DNA of 64,000 nt from Tharpella sp964457755 (GCA_964457755.1 CAYWGC010000010.1:10526-74525); one strand, 5' to 3'; shown: positions 44,820 through 54,196, counted from the stretch's first letter. The notes: generated from the letters alone by a model not told the origin. Numbers and translations are program-made.

Positions 44820-45293
44820 TCAATAGTGGTAAGGTTCTTTATGAATGATGGTCATTGAGCGATAAAGCTGCTCAAAAAGCAGCAGGCGGGCCACTTCATG
44901 AGGGAAGGTCATCGGTGACAGTGAAATGAGGTGATCAGCTGCCTGACGCAATGAAGGGTCATAGCCAAAAGGTCCGCCGCAGAAAAAAACCAGACTTTGA
45001 TGACCACTCTCGAGAGCAGATTGCATGAAAAGAGCAAAATCCCGGCTTCCCATACTCCGCCCCCGTTCATCAAGAAGAAGTTTCAGGCCCGCAGGTTTCT
45101 TAAACTCCCCCAGTAATCGCGGCCCCTGACGCCGACAAAAAGCGGCTGGAGTTTCACGCCGCCCCGGCTTCTCCTCCTTGATCTCTTTGACATCACAAGT
45201 AAGGTAACGACTCAGACGTTTGCGATATTCAACAATCTCCTGTTGGTAAGCAGCATTCCTGGTTTTACCGACCAGCAGCATCTGCAAACGCAT
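44820..45293 (-). CDS. rlmH: 23S rRNA pseudouridine-1915 N3-methyltransferase RlmH
   Basis: A 157-residue SPOUT-family methyltransferase with the knotted SAM site (VFFCGGPFGYDPSLRQAA) and the C-terminal EPYHY tail, typical of RlmH. It methylates pseudouridine 1915 of helix 69 in the large ribosomal subunit. It starts six bases after rsfS ends on the same strand; this rsfS-rlmH pair is a very common operon arrangement. Length is normal. Confidence 0.95.
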   Translation of the reverse strand: MRLQMLLVGKTRNAAYQQEIVEYRKRLSRYLTCDVKEIKEEKPGRRETPAAFCRRQGPRLLGEFKKPAGLKLLLDERGRSMGSRDFALFMQSALESGHQSLVFFCGGPFGYDPSLRQAADHLISLSPMTFPHEVARLLLFEQLYRSMTIIHKEPYHY

Positions 45294-45299
45294 TTAAAA

Positions 45300-45677
45300 T
45301 CAACCCTTTTGCCGTTCATCAAGAATCACCGGAGCATCGCGCCAGACCCCTTCCAGGTCATAATGAGCGCGAATCTCATGATAGAAAATATGGACAATAA
45401 CATCACCGTAATCGATCAGACACCAACGCCCATCCTTCAACCCTTCGCTCCCCAGAGGCTGATAGCCTTGATGTTTCATCTCCTGGGCCAGATATTCACT
45501 GACCGCCTGCACGTGACGGTCTGAGTGACCACTGGCAACCACCAAAGTATCAGTCACCGAGGAGATCCCCCGCAAATCAAGAAAAACCAACGCCTCAGCT
45601 TTTTTATCTTCAAGAAAACCTTTGATCAAGGAAAGTTTTTTATCATCCTGCAAAACCCTAGCTTGGTTTTCACTCAT
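45300..45677 (-). CDS. rsfS: Ribosomal silencing factor RsfS
   Basis: A 125-residue DUF143/RsfS protein with the recognisable DTLVVASGHSDRHVQAVSE, W-C-L-IDYGDVIVHIF and YDLEGVW segments. RsfS binds ribosomal protein L14 and blocks subunit joining during starvation. It lies between nadD (78-base gap) and rlmH (six-base gap) in the usual order. Nothing unusual is seen. Confidence 0.95.
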   Translation of the reverse strand: MSENQARVLQDDKKLSLIKGFLEDKKAEALVFLDLRGISSVTDTLVVASGHSDRHVQAVSEYLAQEMKHQGYQPLGSEGLKDGRWCLIDYGDVIVHIFYHEIRAHYDLEGVWRDAPVILDERQKG

Positions 45678-45754
45678 GAAATATATGGCCTCGTAAAAAA
45701 TTAAAAAAGACTGGAGTTTCCGGTCTGAAAATTACAACCCGGGAAATCGGGTCA

Positions 45755-46426
45755 TCAAACATAAAGCCCGTTTTTGTAAATGTAGCTCGCCACTCCATCG
45801 GGCACCAAATAGCGCAGTGAACGACCCGCCGCAGTTTCTTTGCGAATCTGACTTGATGATATATCTAACCGGGTCACATGCATAAAATGAATAAGGTTCC
45901 CAGAGTTGTGACGATAGCGTAACTCTTCTTCATAACAAAATTCACCTTTAAGCGCAAATGGAAAAAGAGAGTCCAAAGACTCGCCAGCCTTAAGCTTTAC
46001 CCCCTGCCTGGAGATAACAATAAAATTTGCCAGGGAAAATAGTTTTGCAAAAGAGTACCAGGTAGCAATTTCACGCCAGGCATCCCAACCAATCACAAAA
46101 TAGAGTTCGGCCCCAACATAACGTTTTCTGAAATATTCCAGAGTCGCAACTGAATAGGAGGTGCCCCCTTTACGACACTCGAAGGAGCTGCTACCCAAAA
46201 AAGGATTGCCCCGCCGCGCCCGACGAACCATGGCCAAGCGATGTTCAGCTACGGCAACCCCGGTTTCGCCTTTATGCGGCGGCCGGGCAGAGGGGACTAA
46301 ATAGATCTTTTGCAAGGCAAATGCCTGGCGAACTTCCTCCGCGACCCGCAAATGGCCGTAGTGAATCGGATTAAAGGTGCCACCTAAAATGCCGATTCGC
46401 TTACTCTCTGATTTGACCATCGCCAT
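45755..46426 (-). CDS. nadD: Nicotinate-nucleotide adenylyltransferase NadD
   Basis: A 223-residue nucleotidyltransferase with GGTFNPIHYGHL near the start and ISSSQIRKETAAGRSLRYLVPD near the end, both NadD signatures. It adenylates nicotinate mononucleotide to form deamido-NAD. The start lies inside the end of proA: ATG at 46426 or at 46420 overlap it by 26 or 20 bases, so translation is coupled. NAD kinase, the last step to NADP, is encoded at 63128 in this window. Confidence 0.94.
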   Translation of the reverse strand: MAMVKSESKRIGILGGTFNPIHYGHLRVAEEVRQAFALQKIYLVPSARPPHKGETGVAVAEHRLAMVRRARRGNPFLGSSSFECRKGGTSYSVATLEYFRKRYVGAELYFVIGWDAWREIATWYSFAKLFSLANFIVISRQGVKLKAGESLDSLFPFALKGEFCYEEELRYRHNSGNLIHFMHVTRLDISSSQIRKETAAGRSLRYLVPDGVASYIYKNGLYV

Positions 46427-47657
46427 AAATAATATATTTGGTAGTGGTTAAACCTTCAAGGCCCATGGGGCCATAGGCGTGAAGTTTGGTTGTACTGATA
46501 CCGATCTCAGCTCCCAAACCCAACTCTCCGCCATCGGAAAACCGGGTTGAAGCATTGACCATAACGACTGATGAGTTTACTTGCCGTAAAAATTCCTGGG
46601 AGCGATGATAATCACTGGTCACTATCGATTCCGTATGGTCGGAACCGTACTCGGCGATATGGCCAACGGCTGTATCAAAATCATCAACCACCCGGACGGC
46701 AACAATCAGATCGATATATTCTGTGGCCCAATCTTCGGCCGTCGCAGGCACCAGATCAGGCAGCAGCGCCAGAGTTTTGGCACAACCTCTGATCTCGACT
46801 TGCTTTACCTGTAAATCAAGCGCCATTAAAGGAAGAAAACGTTCGGCAATATCTTGATGCACTAAAATTGTTTCAGCAGCATTACAGACCCCGGGCCGAT
46901 GGGTCTTGGCATTAACTACAATTTTTCGGGCCATCTCGATATCGGCCCCGGCATCAACAAAAACATGACAGACCCCCTTGTAATGCTTGATCACCGGAAT
47001 CCGGGAATGTTCAACCACAAAGCGGATCAGCCCTTCACCGCCACGCGGAATAATCAGATCGATCTCCTCGTCACATTGGAGTAAATAGTTGATTGCCTGA
47101 CGCTCGACAAAGGGTACTACCTGGATCACAGCGGCCGGGATTGAAGTGGTGCCCAGAGCTTCATGCAAAACTTCGAGAACCGCTATGTTTGAGTTAAAAG
47201 CTTCAGAACCACCTCTTAAAATAACCCCATTCCCGGACTTCAAACAAAGTCCGGCAGCATCGGCAGTAACATTGGGCCGCGACTCATAGATCATCCCAAC
47301 CACCCCTAAGGGGATCCGCATTTTCCCAACCTGGAGCTCATTCGGCCGCCGCCACATTCGCACAACCTCTCCTACAGGATCGGGGAACGCTGCAACCTCC
47401 TCAAGGCCTCTAGCCATGGCCTCAATAACCTTATCACTCAAAGTCAAACGATCAATCATAGCCACACTCAGACCAGCGGCACGACCTTTTACTAAATCAA
47501 GCTGATTTCGCTCCTGTAAAAAAACCCGCCGCCGGCGCAAACCTGCAGCCATCGCTAATAAAGCCTTATCTTTTTCTAAAGTCGGCGCTGCCGCCAGCAC
47601 TCGAGCCGCAGCCTTAGCCTGAACTGCCAGTGCCTTGATCTTTTTTTCAATATCCAT
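46401..47657 (-). CDS. proA: Gamma-glutamyl phosphate reductase ProA
   Basis: A 418-residue NADPH-dependent reductase of proline synthesis. The catalytic cysteine lies in GVCNAAETILVH, and the IPLGVVGMIYESRPNVTADAA and SGNGVILRGGSEAF motifs are present. It converts gamma-glutamyl phosphate to glutamate semialdehyde. It follows proB by 24 bases and overlaps nadD at its 3' end. Length is normal for the family. Confidence 0.95.
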   Translation of the reverse strand: MDIEKKIKALAVQAKAAARVLAAAPTLEKDKALLAMAAGLRRRRVFLQERNQLDLVKGRAAGLSVAMIDRLTLSDKVIEAMARGLEEVAAFPDPVGEVVRMWRRPNELQVGKMRIPLGVVGMIYESRPNVTADAAGLCLKSGNGVILRGGSEAFNSNIAVLEVLHEALGTTSIPAAVIQVVPFVERQAINYLLQCDEEIDLIIPRGGEGLIRFVVEHSRIPVIKHYKGVCHVFVDAGADIEMARKIVVNAKTHRPGVCNAAETILVHQDIAERFLPLMALDLQVKQVEIRGCAKTLALLPDLVPATAEDWATEYIDLIVAVRVVDDFDTAVGHIAEYGSDHTESIVTSDYHRSQEFLRQVNSSVVMVNASTRFSDGGELGLGAEIGISTTKLHAYGPMGLEGLTTTKYIIYGDGQIRE

Positions 47658-47681
47658 AACCTTAAATCTCCATTACTAAAC

Positions 47682-48809
47682 TCACAAAAGTGCTAAATTG
47701 TCCCGATGAATAACATCCGCACCAGCATCATAACCTAGACGAGTAACAATTTCGCTAGAGTGCAGACCGGCAATTTTTTCAATATCTATAGAACTGTAGG
47801 TTACCAGCCCGCGAGCGATCTCAACACCATCAAGATCGCAACATGAAACCGGCTCTCCAACACCAAAGCTGCCTTCAACCCGGGATATACCAGAAGGCAG
47901 CAAACTGGTTCCCCGCTCAACCAGAGCCCTAACTGCGCCCTTATCCAGGTAGAGAGTACCAAGAGGTTGCACGGCAAAAGCCAACCAGTGTTGACGACAG
48001 CTCAAACGATTCGTCCGGGGCAGAAAAAGAGTTCCTTCAAGCTCGCCGGCCAGAACCCGGCCCATAACCCCGGGCCGCTGGCCATTGGCGATAACTGTCG
48101 GAATCCCGTAAGCTGCCGCCTTGCGGGCCGCTTCGAGTTTACTGAGCATGCCTCCGGTCCCGACCACACTCTTGCTAACACAGGCAAAAGCTGTAACTTC
48201 ATCATCAACTTCGGCAATCAAAGGTATCAAAGAAGCCCCGCCATCCGCTTTAGGATCACAATTATAGACCCCATCAAGATCGGTCAAGAGCAGCAGAAGA
48301 TCGACTTCAGCCAGAGAAGTCAGGAGAGCGGCCAAATTATCGTTATCGCCAAATTTTATTTCTCGGACAACTACGGTATCATTTTCATTAACCAGAGGCA
48401 GAATTTCAGCGCTGAGTAGGGCTCTTAAAGTATTTCTGGCGTTAAGATAACGACGCCGATTACGGATATCGTCAGAGGTCAGTAGAACCTGGGCCACAAG
48501 TTGACCATGAACGGCAAACTCCTGTTCATATTGGCGCATCAAACGCAACTGACCAACCGCCGCACAAGCCTGTTTTTCCGGGATTGTCAGGGGTGGCGCG
48601 GTAAAACCCAAGGCCTCAAGACCCGCGGCTACCGCCCCCGAAGTAACCACGACAAACCTATAACTCTGTAGCCGCAGCTCAGCAATCTCAGTAGCAAAAC
48701 GCGTAAAAAAAGATACGTCCAGGTGCCCCTTGTCGGTCAACACAGCGCTACCGAGCTTAACCACCACCAATTTTACATGCTCAAGGTTTGTTCGACGTAT
48801 ATTTTCCAT
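47682..48809 (-). CDS. proB: Glutamate 5-kinase ProB with PUA domain
   Basis: A 375-residue kinase starting the eight-gene minus-strand operon that ends with comF. The amino-acid kinase domain (VVVKLGSAVLTDKG, VTSGAVAAG, FGDNDNLAALLTSLAEVDLLLLLTD-type segments) precedes a C-terminal PUA domain (about 280-365). It phosphorylates glutamate and is normally inhibited by proline. In many relatives obgE lies upstream; here the divergent rex gene does, across a 298-base gap. Confidence 0.95.
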   Translation of the reverse strand: MENIRRTNLEHVKLVVVKLGSAVLTDKGHLDVSFFTRFATEIAELRLQSYRFVVVTSGAVAAGLEALGFTAPPLTIPEKQACAAVGQLRLMRQYEQEFAVHGQLVAQVLLTSDDIRNRRRYLNARNTLRALLSAEILPLVNENDTVVVREIKFGDNDNLAALLTSLAEVDLLLLLTDLDGVYNCDPKADGGASLIPLIAEVDDEVTAFACVSKSVVGTGGMLSKLEAARKAAAYGIPTVIANGQRPGVMGRVLAGELEGTLFLPRTNRLSCRQHWLAFAVQPLGTLYLDKGAVRALVERGTSLLPSGISRVEGSFGVGEPVSCCDLDGVEIARGLVTYSSIDIEKIAGLHSSEIVTRLGYDAGADVIHRDNLALL

Positions 48810-49026
48810 CTATTTCCATACCTTCCCGGTCTGCAAAAGATTCGGCTTTAGCCTGTCTGTTGATAAGAAGTCGAATATTTACCTTTTGGCAACCCCATCG
48901 CCTTTTTAATAATTAGTAATTTTCGCCACAAATCTAGTGTAAAAAGCTACATTTGTCAAAAAATATCTCGCATTTCAAAAGATAAGCGGCATCAAAGAAA
49001 AATTTCACTTGAATCAAAGTCAACAA

Positions 49027-49042
49027 TGTGATAACTATCACA
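49027..49042. promoter_or_regulatory. Rex operator upstream of rex
   Basis: TGTGATAACTATCACA is a perfect 5-base inverted repeat (TGTGA-N6-TCACA) that matches the core of the known Rex site TTGTGAAATATTTCACAA. It lies about 65 bases before the rex ATG, so it probably mediates autoregulation in response to the NADH/NAD ratio. Confidence 0.72.
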
Positions 49043-49107
49043 GTATCGTAAATCATACAGTCATAATAACATATTCTAAATTCTCTTACAGAATCAAAGG
49101 GCGCCAG

Positions 49108-49749
49108 ATGAAGACCAAAGAGAGTAAAATCCCAGAAGCTACAATAAAACGCCTCTCCACATATATCAACTGCCTGGAACGACTCCAGGCTGAAAACAAT
49201 CCGGTAACCTCATCTGAAATGTTGGGAGAATCCTGTCAGGTGAGCCCGGCTCAAATCCGGAAAGACCTCTCTTATTTTGGTGAATTCGGGGTGCGTGGCG
49301 TCGGTTATGACACCAAAAAACTTGAGGGTGAGATCAAGGAAATTCTGGGCCTTCACCACAATTGGCCGACTACGGTAGTCGGAGTCGGAAAACTTGGTCA
49401 AGCTCTACTAAACTTCACCTTTTTCAGCAAGCACGGCTTTCGCATCGTTGCCGCCTTTGACAGCGATACCAATAAAATCGGCAACAAGCTTACTGACGGT
49501 GTCACTATTTTGTCGACAAGCGAGATTGAAAAAACCGTCAAAAATGAAAAAATCTCCATCGGTATCATCACAACTCCAGCCAACTCAGCCCAGGAGGTCG
49601 CCGATAAACTTGTGGCCGGCGGCATCAAAGGCATCCTCAACTTTGCCCCGATCAAAGTCAAGGTTCCTGAAACCATCACCCTGCGCAACGTCTCAATCAC
49701 CAGTGAACTTGACAACTTGGCTTATCTCCTGACCCAGAAAAAACGCTGA
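49108..49749 (+). CDS. rex: Redox-sensing transcriptional repressor Rex
   Basis: The ATG at 49108, with AAAGGG about six bases upstream, gives 213 residues, the usual Rex length; the open frame reaches back to 49009. The N-terminal winged helix (ATIKRLSTYINCLERLQ, SSEMLGESCQVSPAQIRKDLSYFGEFG) binds DNA and the C-terminal Rossmann domain (VVGVGKLGQALL) senses NADH. Rex represses anaerobic or respiratory genes when NADH is low. It is divergent from proB, and a matching operator lies in its own leader. Confidence 0.95.
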   Translation: MKTKESKIPEATIKRLSTYINCLERLQAENNPVTSSEMLGESCQVSPAQIRKDLSYFGEFGVRGVGYDTKKLEGEIKEILGLHHNWPTTVVGVGKLGQALLNFTFFSKHGFRIVAAFDSDTNKIGNKLTDGVTILSTSEIEKTVKNEKISIGIITTPANSAQEVADKLVAGGIKGILNFAPIKVKVPETITLRNVSITSELDNLAYLLTQKKR

Positions 49750-49754
49750 AAAAC

Positions 49755-49820
49755 AGTTCAAAGTTCAGGATTCAGGGTTCAAAGTTAAATGACTAAAAAA
49801 GACCCTTTAACTTTTGAACT
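49755..49820 (+). repeat. Scattered TTCAAAGTTCAGGATTCAGG-type heptamer words
   Basis: Several 7-base words related to GTTCAAA/GTTCAGG (reverse complement of TTGAACY) occur between rex and uvrA, with CTTTTGAACTCTTC at the end. They resemble the tandem array at 10070-10110 in eroded form. Confidence 0.5.
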
Positions 49821-49822
49821 CT

Positions 49823-52630
49823 TCAACTCGCCAATACCTCCCGGAGATACTGACCGGTGGCTGACACAGCCTCTTGGGCCACCTCTTCCGGGGTTCCACA
49901 GGCAACCAGTCGGCCGCCACCATCCCCGCCATCAGGCCCCAGATCGATCACATAATCAGCGGCTTTGATTATATCTAGATTATGTTCGATTACAATCACT
50001 GAGTTACCTTCGCCCACTAATCTCTGCAAAACTTTGAGCAACTGTTTGACATCGTGAAAATGGAGTCCGGTCGTTGGCTCATCAAGCAGGTACAAAGTGC
50101 GGCCAGTAGCTCTTTTGGCCAGTTCACGAGCCAGTTTCACCCGCTGGGCCTCGCCTCCAGAAAGCGTCACTGCCGCCTGTCCCAAGGTCATATAGCCAAG
50201 ACCAACATTCTTTAAAACCTCAAGCTTACTGAGTATCCGCGGAATAACAGCAAAAAAATCGGCGGCCTGGTTAATGGTCATCGCCAAGACTTCTGATATA
50301 TTCGATCCTTTATAGCGGATCTCTAAAACTTCACGGGTGAAACGCTGGCCCCCGCAGGAATCACATTTGACAAAGATATCGGGAAGAAAATGCATTTCGA
50401 CCCGAGTCAAACCATCACCTTTACAGGCCTCACAGCGGCCGCCCTTGACATTAAAACTGAAGCGGCCCGGTTTATAGCCCCGGATTCGGGACTCGGGCAA
50501 GCCCGCGAAAAGCTCGCGAACCGGCGTAAAAATACCAGTATAGGTAGCAGGATTAGAGCGTGGGGTCCGGCCAATTGGACTCTGATCAATACTTATGACT
50601 TTATCGAGTTGCTCAAGACCTTCAATACCCTGTAAAGAACCCACCGGAAAACGTTCTCCATGGAGATGGTTATGGAGGGCCGGATAGAGGGTTTCATTAA
50701 TCAGGGTGCTTTTCCCCGATCCAGAAACTCCGGTTACACAAAGCAGTAGACCTAAGGGGAAATCGACATCAATGCCCTTAAGATTGTGTTGAGATGCCCC
50801 CTTGATAACAATCTGCCGCTGCCGATCCCGGGTTCGCCTTGCCGGAATATCAATTTTCAGACGTCCGGAAAGATAGAGACCGGTCAACGACTCCCCGGCG
50901 ACAATCTCTTGTGGTCTCCCCTGAGCCACCACCTCACCCCCGAGACGCCCAGCCCCAGGACCCATATCGATAACGTGGTCGGCAGCCATAATCGTCTCCT
51001 GATCATGCTCAACCACAAGCAGTGAATTTCCGAGATCACGAAGTTTCAGCAAAGCCTTTAGCAGGCGGCGATTATCACGCTGGTGCAGACCGATACTGGG
51101 CTCATCAAGAACATACAAAACCCCGGTAAGCCCCGAACCAATCTGCGTCGCCAATCGAATTCTTTGTGACTCACCTCCAGAAAGCGTGGCACTGGCCCGC
51201 TCCAGGGTTAAATAGTCGAGACCAACGTCAATCAGAAACTGCAAACGCGACGACAGTTCACCAAGAATCCGGCCCGCGATTGCCTGACGGGCTGGCGGCA
51301 GCTTTAAAGATCGCAAAAATTCAAGCGTTTGCGGTAAGGCTAAAGAGGTCAATTGATAGATATTCAACCCCGCTATCTGCACTTGTAAGCTTTCCTGATT
51401 CAAGCGGGCACCGAGACAGAGCGGGCAGGGCTTAGGCGAAAGATAGCGCAACAACTCACTGTCATGCTCACCATCGGCTTTCTCGTAGCGTCTTTTCAAG
51501 CTCGGAATAAGCCCTTCAAATTTTCTCTCCGGGGCGCGTTGGTAGCGACCATCAACCAGTAAACCGGGAATTTTTTCCCGCCCTGAGCCCGAAAAAATAA
51601 TCTTCTTAACCTTTTGCGAGAGCTCAACAAAAGGAGTCATCAAAGAAAAATCGTAATGCTGAGCAAGTGGTTCTACAACCTCACTGAGATAGAAAGCGAG
51701 AGAGCGCCGCCATGGCGCAACCGCCCCATCTTTAAGACTAAGAGTGGGATCGGGCACAATCAGGTCAGCATCAAAGACCAAATCTCGTCCCAAGCCGCTG
51801 CATTCAGGACAGGCCCCATGCGGATTATTAAAGGAGAAAAGACGGGGAGAAAGTTCCGCAAAACTGATACCGCAATCACTACAGGCAAGACGCCTGGAAA
51901 AAAGCAGACGTTCACCGTTAACAATCTGAACCGCGACCAGATCCTCGGCCTTATCCATAGCCAACTCCAAAGAATCAACCAAGCGACCACGACTTTCAGA
52001 ATTAACCAGCAAACGATCAACAACCAACGAAATATCATGATAACGTTGGCGATCGAGCTGTGGCGGCGAGTCGAGACGGTGGATCTCGCCATCGACTTCA
52101 ACCCGTAAAAAACCCTGACTTTGCAAATCACTAAAGAGTTTGAGATACTCACCCTTACGACGACGCACAAGCGGCGCCATAATCATCAACTTGCTGTCAA
52201 GCGGCATTTTTTCAATGACATCGGCTATCTGGTCAACAGTCTGTGAAGTGATCGGTTTACCGCATTGGGCGCAATAGACCACACCAACCCGCGCATAGAG
52301 CAGACGCAGATAGTCATAAATTTCGGTCACCGTCCCTACAGTTGAGCGAGGATTATGAGAAACCCGTTTCTGCTCAATCGAAATTGCCGGCGAAAGCCCC
52401 GAAATTTCATCAACATCCGGTTTTTCCATCAATTGCAGAAACTGCCGGGCGTAAGCCGAAAGCGACTCAACATAACGCCTTTGCCCCTCAGCATAGATCG
52501 TATCAAAAGCCAAAGACGATTTACCGGAACCACTCAAGCCCGTAATCACGACAAACCGCTGCCGGGGAATTGCCAGACTTATATTTTTCAGGTTATGTTC
52601 CCGGGCCCCTTTAATGACAATCTCTTCCAC
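49823..52630 (-). CDS. uvrA: Excinuclease ABC subunit A
   Basis: A 935-residue UvrA with two ABC ATPase modules. Walker A motifs are GLSGSGKSSLAFDT (about 31-44) and GVSGSGKSTL (about 640); both ABC signatures (LSGGESQRI and LSGGEAQRVKLA) are present, as are zinc-finger cysteine pairs (CAQCGKPI, CSDCG, CPECSG, CEACKGDG and CDSCGG). It recognises bulky DNA lesions in nucleotide excision repair. It stands alone without uvrB and is divergent from the selenoprotein gene. Length is normal. Confidence 0.96.
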   Translation of the reverse strand: MEEIVIKGAREHNLKNISLAIPRQRFVVITGLSGSGKSSLAFDTIYAEGQRRYVESLSAYARQFLQLMEKPDVDEISGLSPAISIEQKRVSHNPRSTVGTVTEIYDYLRLLYARVGVVYCAQCGKPITSQTVDQIADVIEKMPLDSKLMIMAPLVRRRKGEYLKLFSDLQSQGFLRVEVDGEIHRLDSPPQLDRQRYHDISLVVDRLLVNSESRGRLVDSLELAMDKAEDLVAVQIVNGERLLFSRRLACSDCGISFAELSPRLFSFNNPHGACPECSGLGRDLVFDADLIVPDPTLSLKDGAVAPWRRSLAFYLSEVVEPLAQHYDFSLMTPFVELSQKVKKIIFSGSGREKIPGLLVDGRYQRAPERKFEGLIPSLKRRYEKADGEHDSELLRYLSPKPCPLCLGARLNQESLQVQIAGLNIYQLTSLALPQTLEFLRSLKLPPARQAIAGRILGELSSRLQFLIDVGLDYLTLERASATLSGGESQRIRLATQIGSGLTGVLYVLDEPSIGLHQRDNRRLLKALLKLRDLGNSLLVVEHDQETIMAADHVIDMGPGAGRLGGEVVAQGRPQEIVAGESLTGLYLSGRLKIDIPARRTRDRQRQIVIKGASQHNLKGIDVDFPLGLLLCVTGVSGSGKSTLINETLYPALHNHLHGERFPVGSLQGIEGLEQLDKVISIDQSPIGRTPRSNPATYTGIFTPVRELFAGLPESRIRGYKPGRFSFNVKGGRCEACKGDGLTRVEMHFLPDIFVKCDSCGGQRFTREVLEIRYKGSNISEVLAMTINQAADFFAVIPRILSKLEVLKNVGLGYMTLGQAAVTLSGGEAQRVKLARELAKRATGRTLYLLDEPTTGLHFHDVKQLLKVLQRLVGEGNSVIVIEHNLDIIKAADYVIDLGPDGGDGGGRLVACGTPEEVAQEAVSATGQYLREVLAS

Positions 52631-52670
52631 GTCAATATCTCATAATGCTTTGAAAAATAGAGTTTAGATA

Positions 52671-52695
52671 AAGTTCATACTCGGTCGATGAACTT
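52671..52695 (+). terminator. Hairpin followed by T-rich tract in the leader of the selenoprotein gene
   Basis: AAGTTCAT (52671-52678) and ATGAACTT (52688-52695) form a perfect 8-bp stem with a 9-base loop, followed by AAATTTTTCTTG on the plus strand. It lies 86 bases before the ATG at 52781. It could be an attenuator or an accidental palindrome. Confidence 0.4.
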
Positions 52696-52780
52696 AAATT
52701 TTTCTTGAAAAAAAAGAGCCACTCAATTAGGGTTGCGATAATTAGGATCGTTACCAAAACAACCACCTAAAGGATATGGC

Positions 52781-54115
52781 ATGATTAAAGTTTCATCACT
52801 TTTTTTAACTATTCTTTCTTTTCTTATCTACCTGATTTTCCCTGCCGGCGGTCAAGCTCAGGAGCCTGATTTTCGCATGATCTATATAGGCTCTCTCTCG
52901 GGCTATGTCAAACTCTGCGGATGACACAAAAAACAGGCGGGCGGTCTGGCCCGGCAGAAAACAGTCATCGATATCCTGCGCCAGGGTGCAGGGACTGGTA
53001 AAAGCCTTTTCATGAACTGCGGCAATCTCACTAAAAGAACCATTAAAAACGACTTTGAGGTTAAGCGCCAAATCCTCAAAACAGCTCTACAGGGATATGA
53101 AATTATCGGCGCAGAAATATTTTCACCGGGAGCCCAGGAGTTGATTTACGGGCGTCAGATGATGACCTCACTTAAAGAAAATGCCCCCAAAAGCAATATT
53201 TTATGCGGCAATCTGGACGGGAAACCGATTCCCGGGATTGAGAACCATAAAGTTTTCATAAGCGACGGTAAGAAAGTGTTGGTCACGGCAATTATAGATC
53301 CTGATCTTGAGAAAAAAGCAATTCACGGCCTCCAAATTAAAGAACCCCTTGCAGCCTTGAAGCAGATTCTCAAAACACCGCATGACCTGGCCATTGTGGT
53401 TCTCCACTTTTCCGACAGCAAAGCCCGCAAACTCATCCGCAACATCAATGGCATTGATATCGCTATTCTGGCTACCCAACGGGGGACTTTGAAAGAAAGT
53501 GAGAAGATCAATGGTTGCTGGTTAGTCAAGAATAACAACCACGGCAAAACCGTCGGCTATCTCGATTGGGACTTCGCGACTAAGGCCCCGATAACTACCA
53601 GACTAATCAATATTGGGAAAGAGGACTATAAAGCCGACCAGAAAATCGCCAACCTGGTCAGTGACCATGAAAACTGGCTCCGGCAACACTATATTGAGGT
53701 CGAAAAAAACAGAGAAAACAGTGTTGAAAATCTGCCACCTGAGATCCCTTACACCGGGAGCCAGGCCTGCGGCACCTGCCATCCCCAGATTACAGCCTCA
53801 TGGCAAATGACCAGACATGCCCGGGCTTACGCCAGCCTCCAGAAAAAGTGCAAGGATTACTGCCCCGACTGCTTGCCCTGCCACGTTACCGGCAGTTCTG
53901 ATCATGACAAACAAGGTTTTCGTTCACCGACAACCACACCGAACCTCTTCAACATTCAATGCGAAGAGTGCCACGGCCCCGCCAAAAAACATCTAAAAAA
54001 CCCCGACCTTCCTTACGACCAGAAAATCGAAGCTTCAACCTGCACTATCTGCCACACTGCCAACACAGATCCGGAGTTTTCCTTCGAAAAAAGCCTTAAA
54101 TTAATCGCCCATTAA
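52781..54115 (+). CDS. Probable selenocysteine-containing tetrahaem cytochrome c/metallophosphatase-like protein
   Basis: The frame starts at ATG 52781 (AAAGGA just upstream) with a clear signal peptide (about 1-27, ending AGGQAQ) and runs 444 residues to TAA, crossing one in-frame TGA at codon 48 (52922-52924). Around it the sequence reads SGYVKLCG-U-HKKQAGGLARQ; the related cytochrome/5'-nucleotidase-like family has a CGC...GGLARR motif here, so Sec replaces Cys. The middle (about 60-300) resembles a degenerate UshA-type metallophosphatase, including NLDGKPIPG. The C-terminal part (about 325-425) has four CxxCH motifs (CGTCH, CLPCH, CEECH, CTICH) of a cytochrome c554-like domain. A conventional call would begin at ATG 53012 and miss the export signal. 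Periplasmic redox role is inferred; Sec incorporation needs proof. Confidence 0.8.
52922..52957 (+). promoter_or_regulatory. Candidate bacterial SECIS element
   Basis: Directly after the TGA at 52922-52924, the stem CGGGC (52938-52942) pairs with GCCCG (52949-52953) around the loop GGTCTG (52943-52948). GGTCTG begins 18 bases after the TGA. As I recall, the E. coli fdhF SECIS shows the same apical GGUCUG at the same distance, with G23 and U24 contacting SelB. The bulged U17 of fdhF is a C here. Confidence 0.72.
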
Positions 54116-54196
54116 TGGCAGTGGTCAGTGTAAGGCATATATTTTAAACAAATGGTAACTATTCAGTCAACCCACTGTAAAGTTTTAATTAACAAC

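Noticed and set aside
49009..49107. Longer Rex starting at 49009
   Set aside because: It would run through the Rex operator and add residues not found in the family; the ATG at 49108 has a suitable ribosome-binding site.
51614..52108. 164-codon plus-strand frame inside uvrA
   Set aside because: Low-complexity basic translation opposite a highly conserved gene; no family similarity.
52922..52924. Reading the TGA as a nonsense mutation or a frameshifted pseudogene
   Set aside because: The frame is the same before and after the codon, the residues on both sides fit the family, and a SECIS-like hairpin follows at the expected distance. A pseudogene remains possible but is the weaker explanation.
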